A stretch of DNA of 64,000 nt from Prauserella_A oleivorans (lineage in GTDB: Bacteria > Actinomycetota > Actinomycetes > Mycobacteriales > Pseudonocardiaceae). Every line of letters begins with the position of its first letter. Position 1 is the first letter of the stretch. Under the pieces are notes generated by a model. The model was not told where the DNA came from. It did not search any database and saw only the letters and a list, made by a program, of their open reading frames with translations. The translations under genes were made by a program, and so were the position numbers. The stretch spans positions 372,001-436,000 of the forward strand of contig NZ_JBHUNT010000001.1 in the NCBI RefSeq assembly GCF_042685745.1. Reading direction: 5' to 3'. Positions 1 through 9,272 of the stretch are shown here, in pieces.

Positions 1-77
1 CATCACCATCGGTTCCCTGGTGACCTTCCGACGCCCCCACTGAGGCGAGGCGGCGACGCGAACCGACCCGCTGCCGC

Positions 78-1232
78 TCACAGGGCTGAGCGGGACTTCC
101 AGGTCTCCCAGTCCAGCAACCAGTCCATGACGTCCGAGGTCGTGGGGAAGTTCGCCTTCGAGCCGGAGACCTCCACCGGGTCGCCCAGCATCGCCGAGTC
201 GAAGAACGCCTTCGCGTCCGCCTCGTAGAGGTTGACGCAGCCGTGCGAGGTGTTGGCCTTGCCGATGTTGGCGCGGTTCTCCTCGTTCTCGTGGATGTAC
301 TCGCCGTGGTTGGAGATCCGGCAGCACCACTTCTTCTGGACGTCGGTGTAGCCGTAGCGCTCGTTGTCGAAGATCGAGGTCGGCTCCTTGGTCATGATGA
401 TCACGGTGCCGTTGGGCGTGTTGAGGTTCGGGTCGTCGTCGCGACCGTTGCTGCAGGGGTAGTTCGCCACCTCGGCGCCGTCGCGGTAGACGCGCATCCG
501 GTGCTCCGGGGTGTGGACCTTCACGACCTGGTTGCGGCCGATGCGGAACGTCGTGGTGACGTCGGCCTTGCCGTACGCGCCGCCACCGTAGTGCACGCCG
601 TACAGCTTGGCGGTGACCGTGACCTCCGTGTTGGCCGGCCAGTACTCCCGCGGCCGCCAGTCGACCTGCCGGTCGGAGAGCCACCCCCACGAGCCTTCGA
701 CCTCGGGAGTCGTCCTCACCGACAGGGCCCGCTCCGCCGCAGCGCGGTCGGTGATCGACTCGGCGAACTTCACGCTGATCGGCATGCCGACGCCCACCAC
801 GGCGTCGTCGCCCGGGTAGAGCGTCGCCCGCACCTCCGACGCCGGCGTAAGGGTGCCGAACGTGCCGTCGAGGGACACCATCTTGTTGTCGGTGCCCTTC
901 GCCTTGGCGGCGTAGGTGTAGGTGCGGCCGTAGCCGAGCGGTTCCGTGCTGGTCCAGGTGGTCTTGTCCGCGTTGAACTCGCCCGCGAGCGCGGCGCCCT
1001 CCTCATTGGTGACCGCGACCTCGGTGAAGGCGCCCTCCTGCACGGTGAGCGTGACGGGTTTCACCACCGGAACGTCCTGGGCTCCGCGAGCCGGGTCGGC
1101 GGTGATCCGCGCCTTGGGCGGGACGTGGGCCGGGTTGATCTCCGCCGTGCCGCTCGTCGTGCCCGAACAGGCCGCGAGCAGGCCCGCCGAGCCCGCCGCG
1201 AGGGCGGCCTTGAGAGCCGTGCGCCGTTCCAT
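78..1232 (-). CDS. L,D-transpeptidase lipoprotein (Ig-like domain + YkuD)
   Basis: This secreted, lipid-anchored enzyme should make 3-3 crosslinks in peptidoglycan. The 384-residue product starts with a basic, Ala-rich signal peptide ending in a lipobox (Leu-Ala-Ala-Cys, lipidated Cys about residue 22). Bacterial Ig-like segments follow. The C-terminal third is a YkuD domain with the catalytic motif Ser-His-Gly-Cys-Val-Asn, Cys about residue 332. Size and order match the mycobacterial LprQ/LdtE type. It is divergent from the SDR gene, as in the Rv0483/Rv0484c neighbourhood. The family is a firm call. Which Ldt paralogue it represents is inference. Confidence 0.93.
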   Translation of the reverse strand: MERRTALKAALAAGSAGLLAACSGTTSGTAEINPAHVPPKARITADPARGAQDVPVVKPVTLTVQEGAFTEVAVTNEEGAALAGEFNADKTTWTSTEPLGYGRTYTYAAKAKGTDNKMVSLDGTFGTLTPASEVRATLYPGDDAVVGVGMPISVKFAESITDRAAAERALSVRTTPEVEGSWGWLSDRQVDWRPREYWPANTEVTVTAKLYGVHYGGGAYGKADVTTTFRIGRNQVVKVHTPEHRMRVYRDGAEVANYPCSNGRDDDPNLNTPNGTVIIMTKEPTSIFDNERYGYTDVQKKWCCRISNHGEYIHENEENRANIGKANTSHGCVNLYEADAKAFFDSAMLGDPVEVSGSKANFPTTSDVMDWLLDWETWKSRSAL

Positions 1233-1307
1233 CTACGTCAACCCCTCCCTGCACTCACTCGTGCGGTCCCCCATGAGCGTTACAACGCTACCTGGCAGCA
1301 TGCGGTC

Positions 1308-2039
1308 ATGAGCACTCGAACCGCTGTCATCACGGGAGCCAGCGCGGGAATCGGCGCCGCCACCGCGAAGGCTCTTGCCCACGCCGGCTTCCAGGTCGTC
1401 CTCGGCGCCAGGCGCCTCGAACTGCTCAAGCCGCTGGCCGACGAACTCGGCGGCACGGCCCTTCCTCTGGACGTCACCGACGCCGACTCCGTTGCCTCGT
1501 TCGTGGAACAGGTGCCGGAATGCCATGTGCTGGTGAACAACGCCGGTGGCGCCCGTGGTCTCGAACGCGTCGAGGACGCCGACGAGGAGCACTGGCGCTG
1601 GATGTGGGAGACGAACGTGCTCGGCACCCTGCGCATGACGAAGGCGCTGCTGCCCAAGCTCGTCGCGTCGGGGGACGGCCACGTCATCACGGTGACCTCC
1701 ATCGCGGGCCACGAGGTGTACGACGGCGGCTCCGGCTACACCTCCGCCAAGCACGCGCAGTCCGCGCTGCACCGGACGCTGCGGTCGGAGCACCTCGGCG
1801 ACCCGCTGCGGATCACCGAGATCGTGCCGGGGATGGTCGAGACCGACTTCTCGCTGAACCGCTTCGACGGCGACGCCGAGCGTGCCGCGAAGGTGTACCA
1901 GGGGCTCGACCCGCTGACCGCCGAGGACGTCGCCGAGGTGATCGCCTTCGCCGCCACCCGCCCGCCACACGTCAATCTCGACCAGATCGTCCTCAAGCCC
2001 CGCGCACAACTCAACGGCTCGCGGTTCCATCGGCAGTGA
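1308..2039 (+). CDS. SDR family NAD(P)-dependent oxidoreductase
   Basis: A 243-residue classical short-chain dehydrogenase with one Rossmann domain. The N-terminal cofactor motif Gly-Ala-Ser-Ala-Gly-Ile-Gly lies at about residues 10-16, followed by Asn-Asn-Ala-Gly near residue 80, a catalytic Ser in the beta-5 region, and Tyr-Thr-Ser-Ala-Lys (YxxxK) near residue 144. I chose the ATG at 1308 because the cofactor motif begins at once; a longer same-frame reading upstream is antisense to the transpeptidase. It resembles the YdfG/Rv0484c group acting on 3-hydroxy acids, but the substrate cannot be read from sequence. Confidence 0.9.
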   Translation: MSTRTAVITGASAGIGAATAKALAHAGFQVVLGARRLELLKPLADELGGTALPLDVTDADSVASFVEQVPECHVLVNNAGGARGLERVEDADEEHWRWMWETNVLGTLRMTKALLPKLVASGDGHVITVTSIAGHEVYDGGSGYTSAKHAQSALHRTLRSEHLGDPLRITEIVPGMVETDFSLNRFDGDAERAAKVYQGLDPLTAEDVAEVIAFAATRPPHVNLDQIVLKPRAQLNGSRFHRQ

Positions 2040-2083
2040 CGAGCCCGGAACGGTCTCGAACAACCGCATGACCGGAACAGGTC

Positions 2084-2228
2084 ATGGCGACCTCCGGTTC
2101 CACCACCGAGCCTGCCCCAGGTGCCGAGCCGGCGCCTGGGGCAGAACCCGCGGCTGCCCAGGGCCTGCGCACCGTGCCGGAGGGAGCGACGGTGCGGCTG
2201 CGCATCGACCGAGGACGGACCGCCCCGG

Positions 2229-2245
<17 letters not shown>
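2084..2245 (+). CDS. Possible small Ala/Pro-rich protein
   Basis: A 53-codon frame in the gap between the SDR and murB. It starts Met-Ala-Thr-Ser-Gly-Ser, has a twofold Pro-Ala-Pro-Gly-Ala-Glu repeat, and ends in a basic tail. Third positions are mostly G or C, as in real genes here. The upstream purine run (GGAACAGG) is a weak ribosome site. Its end overlaps the murB 3' end by 17 bases on the other strand. The repeat itself creates the strong hairpin at 2112-2144, so this may instead be only a terminator region. Confidence 0.3.
2112..2144. terminator. Hairpin between convergent SDR and murB
   Basis: Arms CTGCCCCAGG and CCTGGGGCAG pair perfectly and extend inward by four more pairs including one G-U, around a short GAGCC loop. 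It lies between two convergent genes, the usual place for a bidirectional, T-tract-less actinobacterial terminator. It also falls inside the possible small gene at 2084-2245. Confidence 0.5.
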
Positions 2246-3278
<1,033 letters not shown>

Positions 3279-3303
3279 AACCCGCAACGGTACTGTCCAG
3301 GGC

Positions 3304-3804
3304 ATGGCATCCCGTATCGAGCACCGGGCGACGTTCCCGCACAGCGTCGCCGACGTGTATGCCGCCCAGTCGAGCGAGGCCGCGTTGCGGGCGCGGCTGG
3401 CCGAGCTCGGCGGCAAGCACGCCACGCTGGAGGACCACACGAGCACCAGCGACGGTGTCCGGTACACGCTGCTGCAGGGCGTCCCGGCGGAGAAGCTGCC
3501 GCAGGCCGTCCGCAGCCTGCACAAGGGCGACCTGATGGTGCGCCGGGAGCACACATGGGCACCGTCCGGGGCCGGCTACACCGGCACCATCAAGGCGCAC
3601 GTCCCCGGGCTGCCCGGGGACATCACGGCCAGCACGGAGCTCACCGGTGACGGGCAGGGCAGCGTGCAGGCCACGCGCGGCGAGGTGACGGTGCGCATCC
3701 CCCTCGTCGGCGGCAAGCTCGAGGGTTTCGTCGCCGAGCAGGTCACCAGGCTGCTCGAGCGCGAGGCCGAGTTCACGGCGACGTGGCTCGCGCACGGCAA
3801 CTGA
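3304..3804 (+). CDS. DUF2505 family protein
   Basis: A 166-residue START/SRPBCC-like protein of DUF2505, an actinobacterial family of unknown function typified by Rv0481c. It begins Met-Ala-Ser-Arg-Ile-Glu-His and reads as alternating beta strands followed by a C-terminal amphipathic helix. Divergent pairing with murB is conserved in mycobacteria. It starts 25 bases from the murB start, and its 3' end overlaps the next gene by 22 bases, suggesting co-transcription with the methyltransferase. Confidence 0.88.
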   Translation: MASRIEHRATFPHSVADVYAAQSSEAALRARLAELGGKHATLEDHTSTSDGVRYTLLQGVPAEKLPQAVRSLHKGDLMVRREHTWAPSGAGYTGTIKAHVPGLPGDITASTELTGDGQGSVQATRGEVTVRIPLVGGKLEGFVAEQVTRLLEREAEFTATWLAHGN

Positions 3805-4580
3805 TCGGCGCGCCGACCCGAGGCACCACCAATCCCAATCGTTTACGCCGGATCGACCGCTGGCTCACCGCCGACCACGGGGTGGCGCGGGTGCTCTCGG
3901 CGCGCGCCGATCCGCTGGTGGTCGATCTGGGCTACGGAGCCTCGCCGGTGACGACGGTGGAACTCGCGCGGCGGCTCGCAGCCGTCTTCCCCGGTGTGCG
4001 GGTGCTGGGGCTGGAGCTCGACGCCGACCGGGTGGCGGCCGCGGCGCACGCGGCCGACCCGCCCCGGCTGGACTTCCGCCGGGGCGGATTCGAGCTCGCG
4101 GGTACGCGACCGGTGCTGGTGCGGGCGTTCAACGTGCTGCGGCAGTACGCCGAAGCGGACGTGCTGCCGTCGTGGGAGGCGATGCTCGCGAGCATCGAAC
4201 CCGGCGGCCTGCTCGTGGAGGGCACGTGTGACGAGGTCGGCAGGCTGTGCACCTGGGTCACCGTGTCACACGACGGCCCGCGCACCCTCACGTTGTCGTG
4301 CAAGGTGACAGCGTTCGACCGTCCGTCCACTGTGGCCGAGCGGCTGCCGAAGGCGTTGATTCACCGCAACGTCCCTGGTGAACGTGTGCACGAGTTCCTG
4401 TCTGTTGTGGACTCCTGCTGGGCGACGGCGGCGCCGTTCGGCGTCTACGGTGCCAGGGCGCGCTGGACCGAGACCGTGCGGCTGCTGGCCGAGACCGGCT
4501 GGCCGGTGCTCGGCAGGCGGGACCGCTGGCGGCTCGGCGAGCTCACCGTGCCGTGGGAGTCGGTGGCCCCGGGCGCGTAG
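3783..4580 (+). CDS. Class I SAM-dependent methyltransferase-like protein
   Basis: A 265-residue protein with a Rossmann-like nucleotide site: Val-Val-Asp-Leu-Gly-Tyr-Gly near residue 48 (motif I, DxGxG) and an acidic residue after the second strand (Gly-Leu-Glu-Leu-Asp, near 78). The GTG start overlaps the DUF2505 gene, indicating coupling. The rest is typical of actinobacterial methyltransferases annotated only by fold. The substrate is unknown. A downstream start is possible because the first 15 residues are not conserved-looking. Confidence 0.8.
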   Translation: MARARQLIGAPTRGTTNPNRLRRIDRWLTADHGVARVLSARADPLVVDLGYGASPVTTVELARRLAAVFPGVRVLGLELDADRVAAAAHAADPPRLDFRRGGFELAGTRPVLVRAFNVLRQYAEADVLPSWEAMLASIEPGGLLVEGTCDEVGRLCTWVTVSHDGPRTLTLSCKVTAFDRPSTVAERLPKALIHRNVPGERVHEFLSVVDSCWATAAPFGVYGARARWTETVRLLAETGWPVLGRRDRWRLGELTVPWESVAPGA

Positions 4581-4713
4581 GGCGTTCGCCGTCGAGGTGG
4601 GGCTGGCCGGTACGACCGGGTAGGGCGGGCAGGTCAGGGCTGCCCTGATCTCTCCCTGAGATCGCTCTCAGGCCATGGTCTCCGCGCTGTCGCGGTGCCA
4701 GTCTCGCACCAGT

Positions 4714-4745
4714 GGGGGTCGCCGAGCGGCCACTCGGCGACCCCC
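4714..4745. terminator. 13-bp perfect hairpin before the acyltransferase pair
   Basis: Arms GGGGGTCGCCGAG and CTCGGCGACCCCC are perfectly complementary around a six-base loop. It lies 134 bases after the methyltransferase stop and 46 bases before the next start. It could terminate the upstream operon or act in the leader of the acyltransferase genes; position does not decide. Confidence 0.55.
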
Positions 4746-4791
4746 GATCGCGAGCGGAGCACCTCTCGACACCACACGAACGGAGACACCC

Positions 4792-5526
4792 ATGCCCGCG
4801 TTGTCCACCGTACCGATCCGGGCCTACACGGCCGGAATCGCCGACACACCGGAGCAGATCCGCGCGGCCCAGCGGCTGCGCACCACCGTCTTCCGCGACG
4901 AGCTGGGGGCCGAGCTGCCCGGCGAGCTCGACGCGGACCCGTTCGACGAGGTGTGCGACCACCTGATCGTCACGCACGAACCGACCGGCGAGGTGGTGGG
5001 TACCTACCGGCTGCTGCCGCCCGGGCGGTCCCGGCGGCTGTACTCGTCGACGGAGTTCGACCTGGCGAACCTGGACCCGCTGCGGCACACGCTGCTCGAG
5101 ACCGGCCGCTCCTGCGTGCATCCGGGCCACCGCGGCGGCGCGGTGATCACACTGATGTGGTCGGCGCTCGCCCGGTACGCGCTGCTGTCCGGGCACCGCT
5201 ACCTCGGCGGCTGCGCGTCGGTGCCGCTGGCCGACGGCGGGCTGGCGGCCGCGAGCACGTGGCATGTGGCCTCCACCAAGCACGCCTCCCCCGCCGAGTA
5301 CCGCGTGCTGCCGCACCGGCCGTGGATCCCGTCGCGGTCGCGTGGCCTGCGGCCGAGGTACGCGGACCTGCCGCCGCTGGTGCGCGGGTACCTGCGCCTG
5401 GGTGCGTGGGTGTGCGGACCGCCCGCGCACGACGAGGACTTCGCCGTCGCCGACTTCTTCCTCCTGCTGCCGATGGCGCAGCTGGACGAGCGCTACCTGC
5501 GTTACCTCCTGGGAGCCGGCCGGTGA
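4792..5526 (+). CDS. GNAT-fold N-acyltransferase (ornithine lipid OlsB-like)
   Basis: A 244-residue protein of the hemolysin-like/OlsB GNAT group. This group transfers 3-hydroxyacyl chains from acyl carrier protein to the alpha-amino group of ornithine, giving lyso-ornithine lipid. Visible family features are the arginine-rich Gln-Arg-Leu-Arg segment near residue 25, Asp-Glu-Val-Cys-Asp-His-Leu near 58, Gly-Thr-Tyr-Arg-Leu-Leu-Pro near 73, and Glu-Thr-Gly-Arg-Ser-Cys-Val-His near 103. The ATG follows a GGAG. The stop overlaps the next start (GTGA), coupling it to a PlsC-type O-acyltransferase, the order expected for a lyso-lipid made and then acylated. Confidence 0.85.
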   Translation: MPALSTVPIRAYTAGIADTPEQIRAAQRLRTTVFRDELGAELPGELDADPFDEVCDHLIVTHEPTGEVVGTYRLLPPGRSRRLYSSTEFDLANLDPLRHTLLETGRSCVHPGHRGGAVITLMWSALARYALLSGHRYLGGCASVPLADGGLAAASTWHVASTKHASPAEYRVLPHRPWIPSRSRGLRPRYADLPPLVRGYLRLGAWVCGPPAHDEDFAVADFFLLLPMAQLDERYLRYLLGAGR

Positions 5527-6278
5527 ACCCGTGGCGCGCATGTTCACCGTGTTCTTCACGCTGCGTCACACACCGGTTGGCCCCGGTGAGCACCATGGAA
5601 GCCGTGCGGCGGGGTGCGGCGCTGGCGGAAACCCTCGCGCGACGCGGAGACATCGGCAACCGCGCCGCGGAGGCCCTGCGCGCCCTCGGCATCAGGCTGG
5701 ACACAGACGGTGAGCGGCCGAGCGTGCCAGGCGGCCCGGGCACGCTGATCGTCGCCAACCACGTGTCGTGGCTGGACATCGTGGGCCTGCTGGCCCTCGA
5801 GCCGGTGACCTTCCTCGCGAAGCGGGAAATAGCGCGCTGGCCGGTGTTCGGCTCGCTGGCGCGGCGCGTGGACACGGTGTTCGTGGACCGCTGGGCGCTG
5901 CGCACGCTGCCGGAGGCCGTGGCGGCGGTGGCGGAGCGGCTGCGCGCCGGCCGGTCGGTGGCGGTGTTCCCGGAGGCGACCACGTGGTGCTCGCCGCCGG
6001 GCGGCCCGTTCCGGCGGGCGGTGTTCCAGGCCGCGCTCGACGCCAGGGCGCCGATCCGCCCCGTCACCCTGACGTATCTCCAGCGCGGCGAGCCCACCAC
6101 CGTGGCCGCGTTCGTCGGCGACGACGGCCTGGCCACGTCGGTGGGCCGCGTCGCGCGGGCGAGGGAGCTGACCCTGCGCGTGGACGTCCACCCCGCGCTG
6201 CCGCCGCAGGGTGACCGGCGGTCGCTGGCCGAGCAGGCGCGCGCTGCCGTGCTCGGCCGGGAGCCCGCCGGTGTTTGA
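5523..6278 (+). CDS. 1-acyl-glycerol-3-phosphate-type acyltransferase (PlsC/OlsA-like)
   Basis: A 251-residue membrane-associated acyltransferase. It has the His-acceptor motif Asn-His-Val-Ser-Trp-Leu-Asp (HxxxxD) near residue 80 and the substrate motif Phe-Pro-Glu-Ala-Thr near 150. The GTG at 5523 overlaps the upstream stop as GTGA; the N-terminal Asn-Pro-Trp...Ser-Pro-Cys stretch is typical of actinobacterial members. Next to the OlsB-like gene it probably adds the second acyl chain to lyso-ornithine lipid, although a general lysophosphatidate role cannot be excluded. Confidence 0.88.
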   Translation: MNPWRACSPCSSRCVTHRLAPVSTMEAVRRGAALAETLARRGDIGNRAAEALRALGIRLDTDGERPSVPGGPGTLIVANHVSWLDIVGLLALEPVTFLAKREIARWPVFGSLARRVDTVFVDRWALRTLPEAVAAVAERLRAGRSVAVFPEATTWCSPPGGPFRRAVFQAALDARAPIRPVTLTYLQRGEPTTVAAFVGDDGLATSVGRVARARELTLRVDVHPALPPQGDRRSLAEQARAAVLGREPAGV

Positions 6279-7056
6279 GCTGCTGCACGACCTCACCGCC
6301 GTGCTGCAGAGCCAGCTCGATTCGCCGTGGTTGTGGCTGGTGGTGTTCGTCGTCGCGGGACTGGACGCGTTGTTGCCGTTCATGCCGAGCGAGACGACGG
6401 TCATCACGGTGGCGGTGCTGCTGGGGCCGGACGTGGGCGGGCTCGCGCTGCTCACGGTGGTGGCCGCCGTCGGAGCGCTGGCGGGCGACTGCTTCGGGCA
6501 CGGCATCGCGCGCGGCGCCGGGCCGCGCACGCTGACGAGGCTGCAACGCACCGAACGCGGCCGTCGGCGGTACGCCTGGGCACGGGAGCAGCTGGACCGG
6601 CACGGCGCCGTGCTCGTCATCGCGGGCCGCTACGTCCCCGGTGGGCGGGTGGCCTCGGCACTCGCGACCGGCAGCCTGCGTTACCCCCTCGGCCGGTTCG
6701 TGGCACTCGACGCCGTCGGCACCACCGTGTGGGCGATCTACTCGGTGCTGATCGGCCTGCTCGGCGCCGCCGGATTCGCCGACGAGCCGGGCAAGGGGCT
6801 GCTGCTCGCGTTCGGCGCCGGGCTCGGCTGCCTCGCGTGCGTGGAGCTGGGGCGGCGGCTACTCTCGCGCCGTGGACTACGCGACGCACGTCGCGGCGAT
6901 CGAGGAGCACAACGCCGGCCTGCGCAGGGCCGCGATCGCCGCCGGTCCGGACGAACCCGTACCGACCTGTCCGAAATGGACTATCCGGCGACTGGTGCGG
7001 CACCTCGCCAGAGTGCAGTCGTGGGTGGTCGCCGCCATCGCCGACCCGCACGGTGA
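6271..7056 (+). CDS. DedA family (SNARE-associated) membrane protein
   Basis: DedA proteins are inner-membrane transporters or flippases linked to lipid carrier recycling. The GTG at 6271 overlaps the acyltransferase stop by eight bases. Hydrophobic helices lie at about residues 15-35, 45-75, 140-165 and 175-205. The family region Phe-Met-Pro-Ser-Glu-Thr near residue 35 and the Gly-Arg-Tyr-Val-Pro-Gly-Gly-Arg motif near 120 are present. The last 60 residues are Arg-rich, unlike the family, and overlap the next gene by 185 bases. That tail is probably an unselected extension or the result of a frameshift. Confidence 0.85.
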   Translation: MFELLHDLTAVLQSQLDSPWLWLVVFVVAGLDALLPFMPSETTVITVAVLLGPDVGGLALLTVVAAVGALAGDCFGHGIARGAGPRTLTRLQRTERGRRRYAWAREQLDRHGAVLVIAGRYVPGGRVASALATGSLRYPLGRFVALDAVGTTVWAIYSVLIGLLGAAGFADEPGKGLLLAFGAGLGCLACVELGRRLLSRRGLRDARRGDRGAQRRPAQGRDRRRSGRTRTDLSEMDYPATGAAPRQSAVVGGRRHRRPAR

Positions 7057-7588
7057 AGGCGCCCGCGCGGGGACGCCACCGGACGACTGGGACGGCCTGC
7101 TGGCCTGGTGGGACGAGCAGCGCGCCGCGCTGCGGGCCGCGTTCGACGCCGGACCGGACGCACCGGCCCAGATGGTCTTCCCGTCGCACTCGCCGACGGT
7201 CGGCTCGTGGGCACGCAGGCAGGCGCACGAGGCCGCCATCCACCGGGTCGACGCGGAACTGGCGGCGCGCGAGGATCCGGTGACCTTCGATCCCGCGTTC
7301 GCCGCGGACGGCATCGACGAGGTGCTCGCCATGATCGTCTACCGGCGCGCCGACTGGAGCGCCTTCACCGCGAAGGGCAGCGTGCTCGTGCACGCCGAGG
7401 ACGCGGGCAGACTGTGGTCGCTCAAGCTGGCGCCCGGCGAGGCACCGCAGTTCGACGAGCAACCGTTCGAAGCCGAGCTCACCATCGAGGGCGACGCCGA
7501 CGCCGTGTACAAGGCACTCTGGCGCAGGCCGAGCACGGTGACGATCACGGGCGACGCCGCGTTGCTGGAGCCGCTCGCGGCTCCGTGA
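6872..7588 (+). CDS. Maleylpyruvate isomerase family mycothiol-dependent enzyme
   Basis: A 238-residue DinB-like protein of the actinobacterial family that uses mycothiol as thiol cofactor. It has the N-terminal Trp-Thr-Ile-Arg-Arg-Leu-Val-Arg-His-Leu segment with a metal-ligand His near residue 44, and the second ligand region His-Glu-Ala-Ala-Ile-His-Arg-Val-Asp near residue 120. A C-terminal SCP2-like half follows. The GTG start is fixed by the conserved N-terminus and lies deep inside the DedA reading frame. The substrate is unknown. It also tells us the host makes mycothiol. Confidence 0.85.
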   Translation: MDYATHVAAIEEHNAGLRRAAIAAGPDEPVPTCPKWTIRRLVRHLARVQSWVVAAIADPHGEGARAGTPPDDWDGLLAWWDEQRAALRAAFDAGPDAPAQMVFPSHSPTVGSWARRQAHEAAIHRVDAELAAREDPVTFDPAFAADGIDEVLAMIVYRRADWSAFTAKGSVLVHAEDAGRLWSLKLAPGEAPQFDEQPFEAELTIEGDADAVYKALWRRPSTVTITGDAALLEPLAAP

Positions 7589-7613
7589 CGGGCAGGCGCG
7601 AGAATGGGGAGCC

Positions 7614-8483
7614 GTGCCTGACTCGCGTAGATATGTCATCACCTTCGGCTGCCCCGACCGCACCGGGATCGTGGCGCGGATCTCCTCGTTCCTCGCCGAG
7701 GTCGGCGGCTGGATCACCGAGGCCGCCTACTACACCGACCCGGACACCGGCTGGTTCTTCACCCGCCAGGTGGTGAAGGCCGAGTCGATCCCGTTCGACG
7801 TCGAGGAGCTGCGCGCCCGGTTCGCCGGAGTCGCGCGGTCGCTGGGAGCCGAGTCCAACTGGCGGGTCGACGACAGCGGCGAGCGCAGGCGCATGGTGGT
7901 CCTCGTGTCGAAGGAGGGGCACTGCCTCTACGACCTGCTGGGCCGGGTCGCCTCCGGTGAGCTGGACGTCGACGTGCGCGCGGTCATCGGCAACCACGAC
8001 AACCTCGCCGACATCACCCGCGCCCACGGCATCCCGTTCCATCACGTGCCGTTCGGCAGCGATCCCGAGGAGAAGCAGGCCGCGTTCGCCGAGGTCGCCA
8101 AGCTCGTCGACGAGCACGACCCGCACGCGGTGGTGCTGGCGCGGTTCATGCAGATCCTCCCCGCCGAGCTGTGCGAGGCGTGGGAGGGCCGCGCCATCAA
8201 CATCCACCACAGCTTCCTGCCCTCGTTCGTCGGCGCGCGCCCGTACCACCAGGCGTACGCGCGCGGCGTGAAGCTCGTCGGCGCGACGTGCCACTACGTG
8301 ACGGCCGACCTCGACGCGGGGCCGATCATCGAGCAGGACGTCATCCGCGTCGACCACGGCGACACGGTGGCCGACATGGTCCGCAAGGGCCGCGACATCG
8401 AGAAGATCACCCTCGCCCGTGGCCTGCGCTGGCACCTAGAGGGCCGCGTGCTCGTGCACGGCAACCGGACGGTCGTGTTCTGA
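7614..8483 (+). CDS. purU: Formyltetrahydrofolate deformylase
   Basis: PurU hydrolyses 10-formyl-THF to formate and THF, balancing one-carbon pools. The 289-residue product has an N-terminal ACT domain (to about residue 85; opening Thr-Phe-Gly-Cys-Pro-Asp-Arg-Thr-Gly) and a C-terminal formyl-transferase domain. Catalytic Asn-Ile-His-His-Ser near residue 200 and the later Asp region (Thr-Ala-Asp-Leu-Asp-Ala-Gly-Pro-Ile) are present. The GTG follows a GGGGAG ribosome site. The 3' end overlaps the convergent ABC ATPase gene by 48 bases. Confidence 0.95.
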   Translation: MPDSRRYVITFGCPDRTGIVARISSFLAEVGGWITEAAYYTDPDTGWFFTRQVVKAESIPFDVEELRARFAGVARSLGAESNWRVDDSGERRRMVVLVSKEGHCLYDLLGRVASGELDVDVRAVIGNHDNLADITRAHGIPFHHVPFGSDPEEKQAAFAEVAKLVDEHDPHAVVLARFMQILPAELCEAWEGRAINIHHSFLPSFVGARPYHQAYARGVKLVGATCHYVTADLDAGPIIEQDVIRVDHGDTVADMVRKGRDIEKITLARGLRWHLEGRVLVHGNRTVVF

Positions 8484-9272
8484 CTTGCGCACCCGCCGGT
8501 TGGGCACGATCAGCGGGGTGCCGGTCTCCGGGTCGTCGATCACGCGGCACGGCAGGCCGAACACCTCCTCGACGAGCCCGGCCGTGATGATCTCCGATGG
8601 GTCGCCCTGCGCCGCGATGACGCCGCCCGGGCGCATGACGATGAGGTGGGTGGCGTAGCGGCAGGCCTGGTTGAGGTCGTGCAGCACGGCGACGAGCGTG
8701 TGCCCGCCGTCCTCGTGCAGGTCGGCGCACAGGTCCAGCACCTCGACCTGGTGGGCGATGTCGAGAAACGTCGTCGGCTCGTCGAGCAGCAGGATCGACG
8801 TCTGCTGGGCGAGCACCATCGCCAGCCACACGCGCTGCCGCTGGCCACCGGAGAGCTCGTCGACGAGCCGGTCGGCGAGGTCGAGCACCCCGGTGAGCCG
8901 CATCGACTCGGTCACCACCGCCTCGTCCTCCGACGACCACTGCTTGAGCAGCTTCTGGTGCGGGTAGCGGCCGCGCGCGACGAGGTCGCCGACCGTGATG
9001 CCGTTCGGGGCGATCGACGTCTGCGGCAGCAGTCCGAGCCGCCGCGCCACCTCGCGGGAGCGGTAGGCCGAGATCAGCCTGCCGTCGAGATACACGCCGC
9101 CCGCCTTGGGCTTGAGCATGCGGGCCAGCGCCTTGAGCAGGGTCGACTTGCCACACGCGTTGGGGCCGACGATCACCGTGAACGAGCCGTCGGGAATCTC
9201 CACTCCGAGGTCGGTGGCCACGGTGGTCTGCTCGTAGGCGAGCGTGAGGTGCTCGGCATGGAGCCTCGTCAT
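8436..9272 (-). CDS. Siderophore ABC importer ATP-binding protein (FecE/FepC type)
   Basis: This is the ATPase of a ferric-siderophore importer. The 278-residue product has Walker A Gly-Pro-Asn-Ala-Cys-Gly-Lys-Ser-Thr near residue 36, signature Leu-Ser-Gly-Gly-Gln-Arg-Gln-Arg near 138, and Walker B Leu-Leu-Leu-Asp-Glu-Pro followed by a Thr-Phe-Leu-Asp D-loop. The ATG at 9272 is chosen because it forms ATGA with the upstream permease stop. It is the third gene of an iron-box-controlled operon. No substrate-binding lipoprotein is encoded in the window, so that component must be elsewhere. Confidence 0.94.
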   Translation of the reverse strand: MTRLHAEHLTLAYEQTTVATDLGVEIPDGSFTVIVGPNACGKSTLLKALARMLKPKAGGVYLDGRLISAYRSREVARRLGLLPQTSIAPNGITVGDLVARGRYPHQKLLKQWSSEDEAVVTESMRLTGVLDLADRLVDELSGGQRQRVWLAMVLAQQTSILLLDEPTTFLDIAHQVEVLDLCADLHEDGGHTLVAVLHDLNQACRYATHLIVMRPGGVIAAQGDPSEIITAGLVEEVFGLPCRVIDDPETGTPLIVPNRRVRKSEHDRPVAVHEHAAL

